A DNA stretch of 64,000 bases from Eutreptiella sp. 'Long Island Sound 2002' (Eukaryota; Euglenozoa; Euglenophyceae; Eutreptiales; Eutreptiaceae), in NCBI GenBank assembly GCA_964036045.1, contig OZ038383.1, positions 62,253,725 through 62,317,724 on the forward strand, written 5' to 3'. A program made the translations under genes and the position numbers. The stretch's first letter is position 1. Every line of letters starts with the position of its first letter. Positions 22,045 through 32,354 of the stretch are shown in pieces. The notes below the pieces were generated by a model. The model ran no database searches, was not told where the DNA came from, and worked only from the letters and a program-made list of their open reading frames with translations.

Positions 22045-22445
22045 GGGCCCGGACAGGGACCCAAGGGGCCACAATGGCCATGGACAAGAGACAGAAACAC
22101 ACACATGATGCATTCCATGTTGCGTTGTGCCATTGTTAGGAGGGTTAATATTTGGGGAAATGAGTTAATATTTGTGAGATTAACATTAATGCCGGCGACC
22201 CTTTAATTTTCAACTTTTCAAATATTACTGGAAAAATTAAAAACAAAAATTAAAGCCAAGAGCCATTTTGACTTTTTGAAACAACCACATGGGTAGAACC
22301 CCCCCACCAACCCCCGGGGCAAAATGACACCCAAGCCCGTAAGGCAACCCGTGGGGGTCATAATTTTCATGGCAAACCCCCTAACCCCCCCTAAAAAATT
22401 GAAACTTGAGATTAACGTGTTAATTTTTGGCCAAATATTAAACGT
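22045..22445 (+). other. 3' untranslated and subterminal region of the transposon
   Basis: Non-coding. It holds TTAATATT.GGGGAA.TGAGT repeats, AAAATTAAAAACAAAAATTAAAG and CCCCCCTAA repeats. The deletion derivative preserves it closely at 45,200-45,600. Confidence 0.7.
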
Positions 22446-22471
22446 ATTGACTTTAATCTAGGTCACTAGGG
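22446..22471 (-). repeat. Right TIR, 26 bp
   Basis: ATTGACTTTAATCTAGG...ACTAGGG; exact complement of the left TIR. Confidence 0.95.
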
Positions 22472-22589
22472 TTTGTGGAATACCTCATGTGCCTGTGCAC
22501 AACGCCGCAAACAGCTGATTAAACCGTGGGCAGAGCGCATTTTACAAGCATCGTCCATAGACATGTTTTCCACCCCAGTCCGGATCTGA

Positions 22590-23061
22590 GCACAATCTGT
22601 GACATAGCTTTCGGTGGTGAGGTCCCTAAAATGGCGTGCCTTAAACTCAAATTGCTGCGACGACAAACGTGGAGCTGCGACATGCAGTGGCTGCCTCTAG
22701 TTGTTGCCAAGCTGCGCCTCTACCTCCAACATAGCTCGGTGAAACGAGCCTTAGGTATCACTCAGAGCTTTGCACACATCAGCCAGGATTTGTTCAGTTA
22801 CATTTTGCTTGTGCACATGGGGTGTCTGGCTGTGTTTCTGTCATGACTCCTCCCAGGTATTTGCACCTTGAGATTCGTTTCTATTTTTTTCAACTGTGTT
22901 TGCCCCCAAGATGCCCCTCCCCCCAGGCGCGCCCACGGACATCAACGTACATGGAGGGTATCCAGATATGGAAATCGAGGGGGGCACTACATGCAGCTCT
23001 GGTGCACATATTGTGGGTTGAGGTTTCGCCCAAGACCGCTATTTTGGTTCTGCGCATGTAA
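22590..23061. other. No clear gene
   Basis: Open on both strands in places. The plus-strand peptide ..MACLKLKLLRRQTWSCDMQW and the minus-strand SSQQFEFKARHFRDLTTESY overlap. Neither is recognised. Confidence 0.3.
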
Positions 23062-23817
23062 GTGTTGTATGTATGTACGTTTAGAAGCACAGCCGAGCCG
23101 TGGCCGAGGCATCAAGTACCCCACTGGACCCTGTCCCACCCTGTTCCTTTCCGCCCGGAATCGTTGCTGCTGCACCATCCGATGATCACCCAACATCTCC
23201 TTCCGGGTGTTGTGGCGCAGGTGTATAATTTGAGCAATTCCCATTGGGTGCTTCGCTTGTCGTTGATTGCCCCAACTCGTGAATACCTCTGCCTCAAGTT
23301 TGACCCAATGTGTGACCGGCCACTCATTGTTTGGGCAAACCAAGAGGAGTTGGTTTTTGTGGATTCGATTGCCGAGCGCGAATGCGTTGAACCACAACAG
23401 CGGAAGAGGTGGTCAAATATTTTGGATGCTTTCGGTGCCTTGGCATTTGCAATTGCACCGCTGCATTCCACCTTCATACAGCAGCTGGATGGTGTCAGGT
23501 GCCATCGGGCATGTCTCTTGGTGTTGTACCGTGCCTTGTCTCTGCGCGTTGTCACGGGCATATTGCAAGTGCCACAAGATCGATTGTGGTTGTTGCGTGA
23601 AATGGCTGAGGCTACTCTGTACTTCAGTCGTTCAAAGCTGGCCTCCACCCCAAGGACCCCAGCGATACATTGGGAGGTGGCTCGGATGTACCCCCGAGCC
23701 AAATCCGTGGACCCCGTTGACACATGCTTTTCTTGTGATGGCACACGTCACATGGAGTGCCACAAATGTAAGGTTCTTCATTGTGGCTGGCATGCGTCCA
23801 TCATGTGTCAATCGTAG
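23062..23817 (+). CDS. Unrecognised protein with a C-terminal Cys/His cluster
   Basis: The 251-residue frame has ordinary protein composition over its middle (LSLIAPTREYLCLKFDPM, LDAFGALAFAIAPLHSTF) and ends in a putative zinc-binding cluster, CFSCDGTRHMECHKCKVLHC, where two CxxC pairs are visible. The first ~40 residues look less protein-like, so the true start may be an upstream splice junction; the ATG at 23,062 is only the first in frame. A GTAAGG inside the Cys cluster (about 23,769) could be a splice donor, in which case the frame at 23,830-24,315 would be the next exon. It lies downstream of the 5.15-kb transposon and may be part of the gene that transposon hit. Function unknown. Confidence 0.45.
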   Translation: MLYVCTFRSTAEPWPRHQVPHWTLSHPVPFRPESLLLHHPMITQHLLPGVVAQVYNLSNSHWVLRLSLIAPTREYLCLKFDPMCDRPLIVWANQEELVFVDSIAERECVEPQQRKRWSNILDAFGALAFAIAPLHSTFIQQLDGVRCHRACLLVLYRALSLRVVTGILQVPQDRLWLLREMAEATLYFSRSKLASTPRTPAIHWEVARMYPRAKSVDPVDTCFSCDGTRHMECHKCKVLHCGWHASIMCQS

Positions 23818-23829
23818 ATTTGTGTTCGG

Positions 23830-24315
23830 TTGCGACAATTTTCGACAGCCAACCTTGCTGCTATTGCTGTTGATTCTGCTGCTGCTTCTACTGTTGTTGC
23901 TGATGCTGCAACCGACACCCGTCCTAGTGTGCCTACCGTTGTTGTTGTTTCTGCTGTTAACACCCGTTGTGGTGTCTGGACCTGTTGCAAGTGGTATGCA
24001 GTGCCTCCTCAATATCCCCAAATTGCCAATGGTCAATTGAGAAATGACAAAGCATTTTGCACCGAGCGGCAAGGGGAGTTGAAAACGGCTCTGTTTGGGA
24101 TGTGCACCAATAATCGCACATTGCGAGGCAAACCGCGCCATGCAGATACCAAGGCCGACTTGATTTTCAAGTGTGTCTTTTGTAACTACTTGCAAGTAGT
24201 TCCCACAGATTTTGTTTCTATTGCCCAGCCCCAATTATGTTTTGTTATGTCGGCCGAGTGCCAACTAATTGGTGTGCATGATGGTTTGGCCTGGGTGGGA
24301 CGCCATCAACACTAG
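23830..24315 (+). CDS. Unrecognised protein or exon with Cys-rich end
   Basis: The frame begins in a GCTGTTGATTCTGCTGCTGCT-like triplet repeat that encodes Ala/Val/Asp. It continues with CGVWTCCKWYAVPPQYPQIA and KADLIFKCVFCNYLQVVP, with paired Cys residues that could bind zinc. It follows the 23,062-23,817 frame by 12 bp in another phase, so the two may be exons of one gene or one gene with a frameshift. No family is recognised. Confidence 0.4.
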   Translation: MRQFSTANLAAIAVDSAAASTVVADAATDTRPSVPTVVVVSAVNTRCGVWTCCKWYAVPPQYPQIANGQLRNDKAFCTERQGELKTALFGMCTNNRTLRGKPRHADTKADLIFKCVFCNYLQVVPTDFVSIAQPQLCFVMSAECQLIGVHDGLAWVGRHQH

Positions 24316-24435
24316 TTGCCGAGAATCGACTCAGGGGCATCGTGCCCTCAAACAAAAGTACCACCTGCCATCAAAGTGTTGACTACCTTGTTTGAAACGG
24401 CAACCGGGGGGGGGGGGGGGTGGCTTAGTGGACCG

Positions 24436-24590
24436 AGGTGAAACTTAGTAAATTTTTTAAAAATTTTCACCTAGTAAAAAAAACTTTTTCAAAAAAAATG
24501 TTAAGAAATTTTTGTACTAGGTTTTACTACTTTTTACTAGGTTTTACCATATTTTACTGGGTTTTACTACGGCGCATACTAGGTTTCACC
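24436..24590. mobile_element. AT-rich MITE-like element, copy 2
   Basis: Begins GGTGAAACTTAGTAAATTTT and ends TACTAGGTTTCACC, with TTTTACTA repeats inside. The two ends are imperfect inverted repeats of about 14 bp. Partner of 16,335-16,490. Confidence 0.55.
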
Positions 24591-25330
24591 AAATGCCCGT
24601 CATCGCGCGGCCACATACAGGGCTCAGCAACTACGATCTATGTATGCCATGCACCATGCACATAGTTGGTTCCCCTCTCCAACCTTGCTGCCTACCATCT
24701 ATTCGGTTTGGCGCTTCTATTAGGAGGACAACGGCGCAGCTCATTTTTGAGATGTCCCAAGTATCGTTTCTGACTTCGTCCCCAACGTTTCCCACTAGAA
24801 TACGGTGGAGGGACCTCCATGAGTTGCTGTAGTTTAATGCCGCGGGGGACCTCTCATCATGGGACTCACGAACGAAGAAGGATACAAAATCCGAAGCAAT
24901 GCACCATGCCCCTCCTAACCCTAAAGTCTATTATCATGAAGATTTCAGCAAATGACCTCCGACAAGCGATGCACAGCGCAAACGGAGGAATCTTTTGGAC
25001 AAGTGCCGTGTTCCCCTTAAGGGCACACACAAAATGAACCGGAGAATGACAGTGCTGCGGATGAGGGCTCTGAGACGAAGAGATTCCACTAAGAACCCAT
25101 CATTCCAAGCGCTATTCTTAGCAGTAGCAATAGCAATAGCAGCAGCACGAGCAGCAACAATGGACGGAAAGGTACCGGTACCTTTTGCCGCACTATTTCC
25201 CCCGGTACGGACGCTAGTAGCGAATCATTGAACATCGCTGTTGAAGAAGCACACTTTCGTGTTGTTGGTGTTAATGACCCGGCATGGTCCGACATGTCCG
25301 CATTTGTATGTATGTTGTCGGAATTTGACA
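24591..25330. other. No clear gene
   Basis: Short frames only. One contains an AGCAGTAGCAATAGCAATAG triplet-like repeat near 25,120-25,160. Confidence 0.3.
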
Positions 25331-27850
25331 AGGTTGAATTTAAGTACAATGTGTAGACCCTTGCACATATCACTGTAGGAGGTGCACTCCCCCGTATAAG
25401 TGATGCCGTCATATGCACAAGGGTGTAGACCTGTGTGCATATCACTGCAGGGTGTTGTGATGCTGCTGCGATATGTACAATGGTGTAGACCCTTGTGCAT
25501 ATCACTGTAGCAAGTGTACTCTCCTATACAAGTGGTGTGGTGAAATGCACAAGAGTGTAGACGCCTGCACATATCACCGCAAGGGGTGTACTCCTCTGTA
25601 CAAGTGCTGCGGTGATCTTTACAAGGGTGTAGGTACCCTTGTACCCTTGTACCCTTGTACGTATCACTGCAGGGTGTGTACTCCACTATACAACCGATGC
25701 GGTGATGTGTACAAGAGTGTACACTCTTGTACATATCGACGCAAAGGTGTATTGCCCTGAACAAGTGCTACAATAATATATACAAGGGTATAGACCCTTG
25801 TACATATCATCGAAGGGGGTGTGCTCCCTTGTCCAAGTGTTGTGGTGGTGTATACAATGGTGTAGCCCCTTGTACATATCGCCACGCGGGGTGTACTCCC
25901 CCCTCTACCAATGCTGCCGTGGTATGCGCAACGGTGGGAACCCTTGCACACATCACCGCATGGGATCTACCCCCCCGTGTACTTGTATGGTGGTGGTGTG
26001 TAAAGGGGTGTGGACCCTTGTACATATTAGCGCAGGGGGTGTACTCTCCCATACAACTGCTTCAGTGATATTCCGAAAATCGCAGCCCCTTATACATATC
26101 ACCGCAGGGATTGTACTCCCGTATACAAGTGCGCTGGTGATACGTACAAAGGTGTAAATCTTTGTACGGATCGCCGCAAGGTTTCTACCCCCTCGTACAA
26201 GTGCTGCGGCGATGTGTACATGGGTTTAGACCCTCGTACATGTCACCGCACGGGCTATACACGCATGTACAAGGGATGCGGTGGTGTATACAAGAGTGTC
26301 GCCCCTTGTATGTATTGCCGCACGTGGTGTACTCCCGTGTACAAGTGGTGCGGTGATATGTACAAGGCTGTAGACCTTTGTACATATCTTCGCATGGGGG
26401 TCTTTTCCCCTCATCAGGTGCTGCGATGCTACATACAACGGTGTAGACCTTTGTATATATCACCGCAGGGGGTGTACTCCGTTTTGTGCTGCGGTGATCC
26501 GTAGAGGGGTGTACATCCTTGTTCATATCGTTGCGGGGTGATATATCCTAGGGGGTAGCCCCTTGTACATATCATGAAAGGGGGTGCATTCCCATGTAGA
26601 AGTGCTGGGGTGATATATAAAATGATGTAGACCCTTCTATATATCACTCAAGGGGGTGTACACCCATGTAGATTGCCGTCAACAAGTGCTACTGTCACAT
26701 ATAACAAGGGTGTAGACCCTTGTACATATCATCGAAGGGGGTGTGCTCCCTCGTACAAGTGTTGTGGTGATGTATATAATTATGCAGCCCCTAGTACATA
26801 TCACTACGCGGGGTGTACTCCCCTGCACCAATGCTGCCATGGTATGTGCAAGTGTGTGAACCCTTGCACGCATCACCGCATGGGGTCTACCCCCCCCTCC
26901 CACGTATAGGTATGGTGGTGGTGTGTACAGGGGTGTTGACCCTTGTACATAGTAGCGCAGGGGGTGTAGTCTCCCATACAACTGCTTCAGTGATATTCCG
27001 AAAATTGTAGCCCCTTGTACATATCACCGTAGGGATTGTACTCCCCTATACAAGTGCGGTGGTGATATGTACAAAGGTGTAAATCTTTGTACGGATCGCC
27101 GCGGGGTTTCTACCCCCTTGTACAAGTGTTGCGGTGATGTGTACATGGGTTTAGTAGATATCACCCCAAGAGCCGTACACACATGTACAAGGGATGCGGT
27201 GGTGTATACAAAGGTGTAGCCCCTTGTCTGTATTGCGGCACTGGGTGTACTCCCGTGTACAAGTGGTGCAGTGATATGTACAAGGCTGTAGACCTTTGTA
27301 TATATATATACATTCTTTTCCCCTCATCAGGTGCTGCGGTGTCATATACAACGGTGTAGACCTTTGTATATATCACCGCAGGGGGTATATTCCGTTTTAT
27401 ACTTCCGTGATCTGTACAAGGTTGTACCTCCTTGTTCATATCGTTGCGGGGTGATGTATACAAGGATGTAGACCCTTGTACATACCATCAAAGGGGGTGT
27501 ATTCCCATGTAGAAGTGCTGCAATGATATATACAATGGTGTAGACCCTTCTATATATCACCGAGGGGGGTGTACACCAATGTAGAAATGCCGTAATGATA
27601 TGTACAGGCGTGTAGATCCTTGTACATACGGCTGCAAGGGGTGTTACCCTGCACAATTGCTGCGGTTATATGCACCAGGGTGTAGCCCCTCGAACATGCC
27701 ATTGCAGGGGTTGTATTGCCTTGTATGAGTGTCGTGGTGATATGTACCAGGGTGTCGACCCTTTTACACACCTTGGCAAGGGGTGCACTCCTTTGTACAA
27801 GTGCTGCGGTGATATGTACAACAGTGGAGCCCTTGTACATATCAAAATGC
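25330..27850. repeat. Palindromic minisatellite A, main 2.5-kb array
   Basis: More than 30 units of about 60-75 bp. Each combines a hairpin (TGATATGTACAAGGGT, GTAG, ACCCTTGTACATATCA) with a spacer such as CCGCAGGGGGTGTACTCCC and TGTACAAGTGCTGCGG. A higher-order repeat is visible: about 25,780-26,480 recurs at about 26,700-27,390, an offset near 919 bp (shared oddities: ATCGAAGGGGGTGTGCTCCCT, TATGGTGGTGGTGTGTA, GGTTTCTACCCCC). The overlapping Tyr/Thr/Cys-rich frames on both strands come from the repeat, not from genes. Confidence 0.9.
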
Positions 27851-27859
27851 CGAAATTTA

Positions 27860-28790
27860 GGTCGTAAAGGAGCTCCCTTCAACCACCACACTTCCACCAC
27901 CACACCACCAACACACCACCACCACAACAACTACACCAAAACCACCACAACCACCACCACCACCACCACCATCACCCAGTCCGGACCCACTTCGTTGCGC
28001 TGGTAGACCACGTACAGTCTGACAGTGGCCACACGATGTCACTGCATGTGAGCGCATTCCGCCAGAAGGCAATGCGGGGCACCCGGGACCACACGAAGGC
28101 CTCGCTGCCACAAGAAGCGCGAGGGCCGTCGCTAGCAGGTGCAACGCGAGTGCATGCAGCACACCGGAAGGTACGATCCTGCCCACCCCTTGAGTCGACA
28201 AGGGGCCGACGACCACGAGAGGCTCAAGCCCGTGGCATGGCCATGGGAGGCACCCATACCATGATGCCACAAGATGAATCATGCACGAGCCATCGGCCAC
28301 AACGTCGCAAGATGCGCTAGGCGAGACCTCAGAAAATGCGAGGTGGCGTGAAGGGTGTAGGGGGTGGGTTAGCGCGCTTGAAAGCACTTCCGACCTCTAA
28401 CCTCTCACCTCTGACCACCGCCAGCACCACCACGACAACACCACCACACCTCAAGCAAGCCACCACCACCACCGCACCTCCACCACAGCACCATCGCCGA
28501 CCCAGCACCATACCACCACCACACCACCACAACCACAACCACCACCTACCGACGACCACCATTGCATCACCACCAATCCACCACCACCAGAAACACCACC
28601 ACCTAGTTTTGCCCTTGCAGGCAAGGTACCATACATGATACAGAGGTAGGCTATAAGGAAAAATCAACCGCTGCAAAACTGGCCTATAAAACAAAGAAAG
28701 GCACCCCCCCCAAAAAAAACACAATGCACACATCTTCAATGAATCAGGAAATATGAAGCAGAAAGGGGGAGTACCTTCCCGAGATCCGAT
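27860..28790. other. CCA-rich tracts around an unrecognised GC-rich core
   Basis: 27,880-27,975 and 28,420-28,600 are (ACC)n-like, on one strand Thr/His/Pro-coding and on the other Gly/Val/Trp-coding. The core at 28,020-28,320 is open on both strands but shows no domain. Confidence 0.5.
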
Positions 28791-28799
28791 GCACATAGT

Positions 28800-29893
28800 G
28801 TCATCACAACATATCAAATCACATCAAATCCAGTCACATCACATCAAATCACATGGCATCACATCACATCACATCACATCACATCACATCACATCACATC
28901 ACATCACATCACATCACATCACATCACATCACATCACATTGCATCACATCACATCACATCACATCACATCACATCACATCACATCACATCACATCACATC
29001 ACATCACATCACATCACATCACATCACATCAGATCACATCATATCATATCCCATCCCATCCCATTGCATCCCATCCCATCCCATCCCATCCCATCCCATC
29101 GCATCCAATCCCATCGCATCCCATCCCATCCCATCCCATCACATCACATCACATCACATCACATCACATCACATCACATCACATCACATCACATCACATC
29201 ACATCACATCACATCACATCACATCACATCACATCACATCACATCACATCACATCACATCACATCACATCACATCACATCACATCACATCACATCACATC
29301 ACATCACATCACATCACATCACATCACATCACATTGCATCACATCACATCACATCACATCACATCACATCACATCACATCACATCACATCACATCACATC
29401 ACATCACATCACATCATATCATATTCCATCCCATCCCATTGCATCCCATCCCATCCCATCCCATCCCATCCCATCGCATCCAATCCCATCGCATCCCATC
29501 CCATCCCATCCCATCGCATCACATCACATCACATCACATCACATCACATCACATCACATCACATCACGTCACGTCACGTCACGTCACGTCACGTCACGTC
29601 ACGTCACGTCACGTCACGTCACGTCACGTCACGTCACGTCACGTCACATCACATCACATCACATCACGTCACGTCACATCACATCACATCACATCACATC
29701 ACATCACATCACATCACATCACATCACATCACATCACATCACATCACATCACATCACATCACATCACATCACATCACATCACATCACATCACGTCACGTC
29801 ACATCACATCACATCACATCACATCACATCACATCACATCACATCACATCACATCACATCACATCACATCACATCACATCACATCACATCACA
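28800..29893. repeat. Pentanucleotide satellite (ACATC)n with variant blocks
   Basis: Over 1 kb of nearly pure ACATC, with blocks of CCATC (about 29,050-29,140 and 29,430-29,515) and ACGTC (about 29,567-29,650, smaller ones near 29,667 and 29,792). The two CCATC blocks and their flanks (ATATCATAT.CCATCCCATC and CGCATCCAATCCCATCGC) match, which shows a duplication with an offset near 375 bp. All three plus frames are stop-free only because the 5-mer lacks stops. Confidence 0.95.
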
Positions 29894-30249
29894 TATGCAC
29901 AACGGACATCACATCATAGTGCATCAACATTCACACATGGTCCCAAGAAGTCCCTTGGACGAGGTGAATTGTAGGGTTCCCACTATGGCTCCTTGTATCA
30001 ATTGTGACATGTCACATTTCACTTCCCCGCCCCCACCCAACGCCACCCACAAATTAGAATCGTTCCTAGAGGAGGACTATGGCATGAGGGGTGAGGGGGC
30101 TTTCCTTGGGTAGGAGGGGGTGGCACATGTCCCAAATCGCTTTGCTTCTTATGTCCAAATCCCTACCCATTTCCCACAGGATTTAGCGAAAATACCCGGG
30201 TATATGCACCGGGATTCGAAACCATCGCCGCCAAAATGCTTAGGATAAA

Positions 30250-30415
30250 TCCCGACCCGAAAAAAAACGCTCGGGATATATTCTGTGGCCGCTCGGGATA
30301 TCGCTTGGGATTTATCCGGTGGCCGCTGGGGAAATCGCTTGGAATTTTTCCGGTGGGCGCTCGGGATATCGCTTGGGATTTATCCAGGGGCCGCTCGGGA
30401 TCCTCCTCAGGGATT
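30250..30415. repeat. Subterminal 34-bp minisatellite, left
   Basis: About four units of GCTCGGGATATCGCTTGGGA-TTTATCCGGTGGCC. The same unit occurs at 33,270-33,430. Confidence 0.85.
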
Positions 30416-31458
30416 TTTGCCAACGTGCCTTACCCAATCGGTAGGCGTTTTCAGAAAAGTCAGGTCAGACCCAACCCATTGAACACCCCACCACATGCAT
30501 CTCCCAATGTGCCCAACCCACCATCATTCCTTTGTTTGACAGATCTTTTGCTACATAACCCCCGGCCTTAACATCCCTCCTCCCTCCACATGCCCTGCTC
30601 AATGGGCACTGTGCATCACCATTGTTGTTCTTCACAGATATTTTCTTGACCGGAGAGCCCCTTAAGTGACGGCCGTGTCCGATGAAGGTGCCTATTTGTA
30701 CGGCACTGGAGGGATGGGGGACCATGGACATATGTGGACAGGTTGACCAGCATTGGGTATAGTAACCATGGCCCCCTTTCCTTCTTGCCTTTCACACCCA
30801 TGCCCGACAATTTGTTGCACTGATTGCCCCCCTTTTACTCCAGTGTTTACAACCCATGCCTAATAAGTCTGTTTGTGGGGACAGATGCAACCGTCCCAGT
30901 GGCCGAACTGGGCGACGCTCTCCAACGTGGTGCTGTTGCAATGTACCCACGGTGCCCAACCGACGCAAAAAGTAAGCTAAGGTAAGGTAAGGTGCACCCT
31001 CCGGTAGAGTCAAACAATGATTGTTGTGGAGGTGACCACGGTTGTGGTCCAAATTTGTTGTGAATGCGCAGGGTGTTGCGCTGATTCGTGTCTGATTGTG
31101 TACGGGTGTGCACTGATGATGGTACCGGTGCATGCACATGACGCATTAAAGGGTAGGCCACACATGGTGCGCTCGGTAAACCCTTGTTTAGGTTACCCAG
31201 GGGCTCCGCCCTACGTTCTATAAGAGAACGGGCGAAGTTCCTTAAGCTTGCTTTCTTGAAGGGACCTGTTTCGGGGCAGTGTATTATTTTCCACTCGAGG
31301 ACCTGTACAATACGGCGAGGGTGGTTAGGTTCCAATACCGGAAACACTGCCCGCATGTGTATCTTTCAGGTGGTGTAGGTCAAGGTGATTGGTGCACTTC
31401 GCTGTCTTCGACAGCGCAATTTTCCTCCCAGCAAAAAGGGCGCTAATCACACCAAACA

Positions 31459-31854
31459 TTAGGAAGAGAAGATGCAGTTCGACTTCGCCATGAACGACAC
31501 GTACTCACGTTGCGCCGCGGTGCACTCCTTCCCTCCTAGCCCTGGCAGGGGTACGCGTGATGGCGTCCCTGTCACGCCACAAATGCTTAGCAGCGCTGTG
31601 TGTGCTCGCAATTTCGCAAGGAGGCCACTAGGGCCTTCGATTTGTTCAACTGCAACTCCAAGTAGCGTGTGTGTGTAGGTGTGGCAAGCCTGGATGGTGT
31701 CATCCTTCGAAGGCTGGGTCCACAGTAGGGTTTGTAGGACCTGTAGTGTGTGTGTCACCGTCCCGCCAGTTTCCTGGAATCTTGCCAGGGTTTTAGGTGG
31801 GCAGTGGTTGTGGTAGCCTAGGTTTTGACCACATAGCAAACAGGCGTTTTTCAA
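31459..31854 (-). CDS. Unrecognised protein fragment in the 3.4-kb element
   Basis: The minus frame reads CLLCGQNLGYHNHCPPKTLA near its start, with a possible Cys/His metal site (C..C...H..HC). It continues as ordinary-looking protein (HTLQVLQTLLWTQPSKDD, LLAKLRAHTALLSICGV). The next minus frame upstream (31,851-32,354) ends just where this one begins, in a different phase, so the two may be one gene with a frameshift or intron. No family is recognised. Confidence 0.4.
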   Translation of the reverse strand: MKNACLLCGQNLGYHNHCPPKTLARFQETGGTVTHTLQVLQTLLWTQPSKDDTIQACHTYTHTLLGVAVEQIEGPSGLLAKLRAHTALLSICGVTGTPSRVPLPGLGGKECTAAQREYVSFMAKSNCIFSS

Positions 31855-32354
31855 GCCTCATAGCTTTTTGGCCAACCCTCCCCTGTAGTAGGTAGTAGGC
31901 AAAAGCAATACCTTGGTGTTAGCGTTGGGTATTCCCCCAAGGTTTGGTGCCGGCACAGAAATTGGGCACCTAGGGGCGGAGAGACGTGGGGCGTACCCGA
32001 TCGCACCGTGTAAAGACATCCGCCGGGTTTAGCAAGGGTGCCGACTTGGGTATAATTAGGATACCATTTCTGCAGCTTGCTCCAGGACCTCAGGCTAGCA
32101 CACTCACACAGACAGTGGTATAGGCAGGTATAGGAAGGTTCAAACCCAGCTTGCCATATTTTTACCTTCGCTTTTCTGATGTTCTTTATGTCTTCGTGTG
32201 TGGTCAGTGCCTCCCCCATGTGGAGGGCAGTGTTCGAGCGATTGCTCGCAAAAACTTTGGACAACAATGCGTTCAGGTGCTGCATGCATATGAGCACCCA
32301 GTCAGTATATATAACCTTTGACCCCTGCAAGCCGCAAATGGATGTGTACCGCAT
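31851..32354 (-). CDS. Unrecognised protein fragment, upstream partner of 31,459-31,854
   Basis: The 167-residue minus frame contains WVLICMQHLNALLSKVFA, KVKIWQAGFEPSYTCLYHC and SKLQKWYPNYTQVGTLAK. It overlaps the first part of the plus-strand ORF at 32,179-33,228. That overlap (32,179-32,354) can belong to only one of them; the plus ORF probably starts at the ATG at 32,338 or later. Confidence 0.35.
   Translation of the reverse strand: MRYTSICGLQGSKVIYTDWVLICMQHLNALLSKVFASNRSNTALHMGEALTTHEDIKNIRKAKVKIWQAGFEPSYTCLYHCLCECASLRSWSKLQKWYPNYTQVGTLAKPGGCLYTVRSGTPHVSPPLGAQFLCRHQTLGEYPTLTPRYCFCLLPTTGEGWPKSYEA

Larger units (their letters stand above)
17317..22471 (+). mobile_element. Complete 5,155-bp DNA transposon with perfect 26-bp TIRs
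   Basis: The ends are exact inverted repeats of 26 bp (17,317-17,342 and 22,446-22,471; CCCTAGTGACCTAGATTAAA...). The flanks read ...GACTC-TTT on the left and TTT-GTGGAA on the right, giving a 3-bp TTT target duplication. Inside are two plus-strand genes with GT-AG introns: a DDE-like transposase candidate (17,594-19,683) and an accessory protein (19,544-22,044). Intact TIRs, target duplication and long open exons point to a young insertion, with coding damage limited to a few homopolymer or single-base shifts. A 1.2-kb internal-deletion derivative lies at 44,429-45,626. A 3-bp duplication is known for CACTA/EnSpm and Harbinger elements, but the transposase does not show the motifs I know for those groups. 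Confidence 0.9.
17117..22589 (+). pseudogene. Open frame split by the 5.15-kb transposon
   Basis: A plus-strand frame runs from 17,117 to the insertion point at 17,316. If the transposon and one TTT target copy are removed, it continues in frame from 22,475 to a stop at 22,587-22,589 (..VVRDSLWNTSCACAQRRKQLIKPWAERIL..). No family is recognised. The minus strand is also open over 22,466-22,666 and reads a plausible peptide (TESYVTDCAQIRTGVENMS), so the coding strand of the target is not settled. Confidence 0.3.

Noticed and set aside
21039-22113. Minus-strand frames of up to 347 codons opposite the transposon's second gene
   Set aside because: Gly/Val-rich shadows of Pro-rich exons; the plus strand has matching introns and conserved peptides in the deletion derivative.
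16331-24592. An 8-kb element bounded by the two AT-rich TACTAGG blocks
   Set aside because: Each block has its own inverted ends and equal length, so two separate MITEs explain them better.
28753-30113. Open frames of 350-390 codons in all three plus frames over the ACATC array
   Set aside because: The 5-bp unit has no stop in any frame and gives repeating SHHIT peptides; this is satellite DNA.
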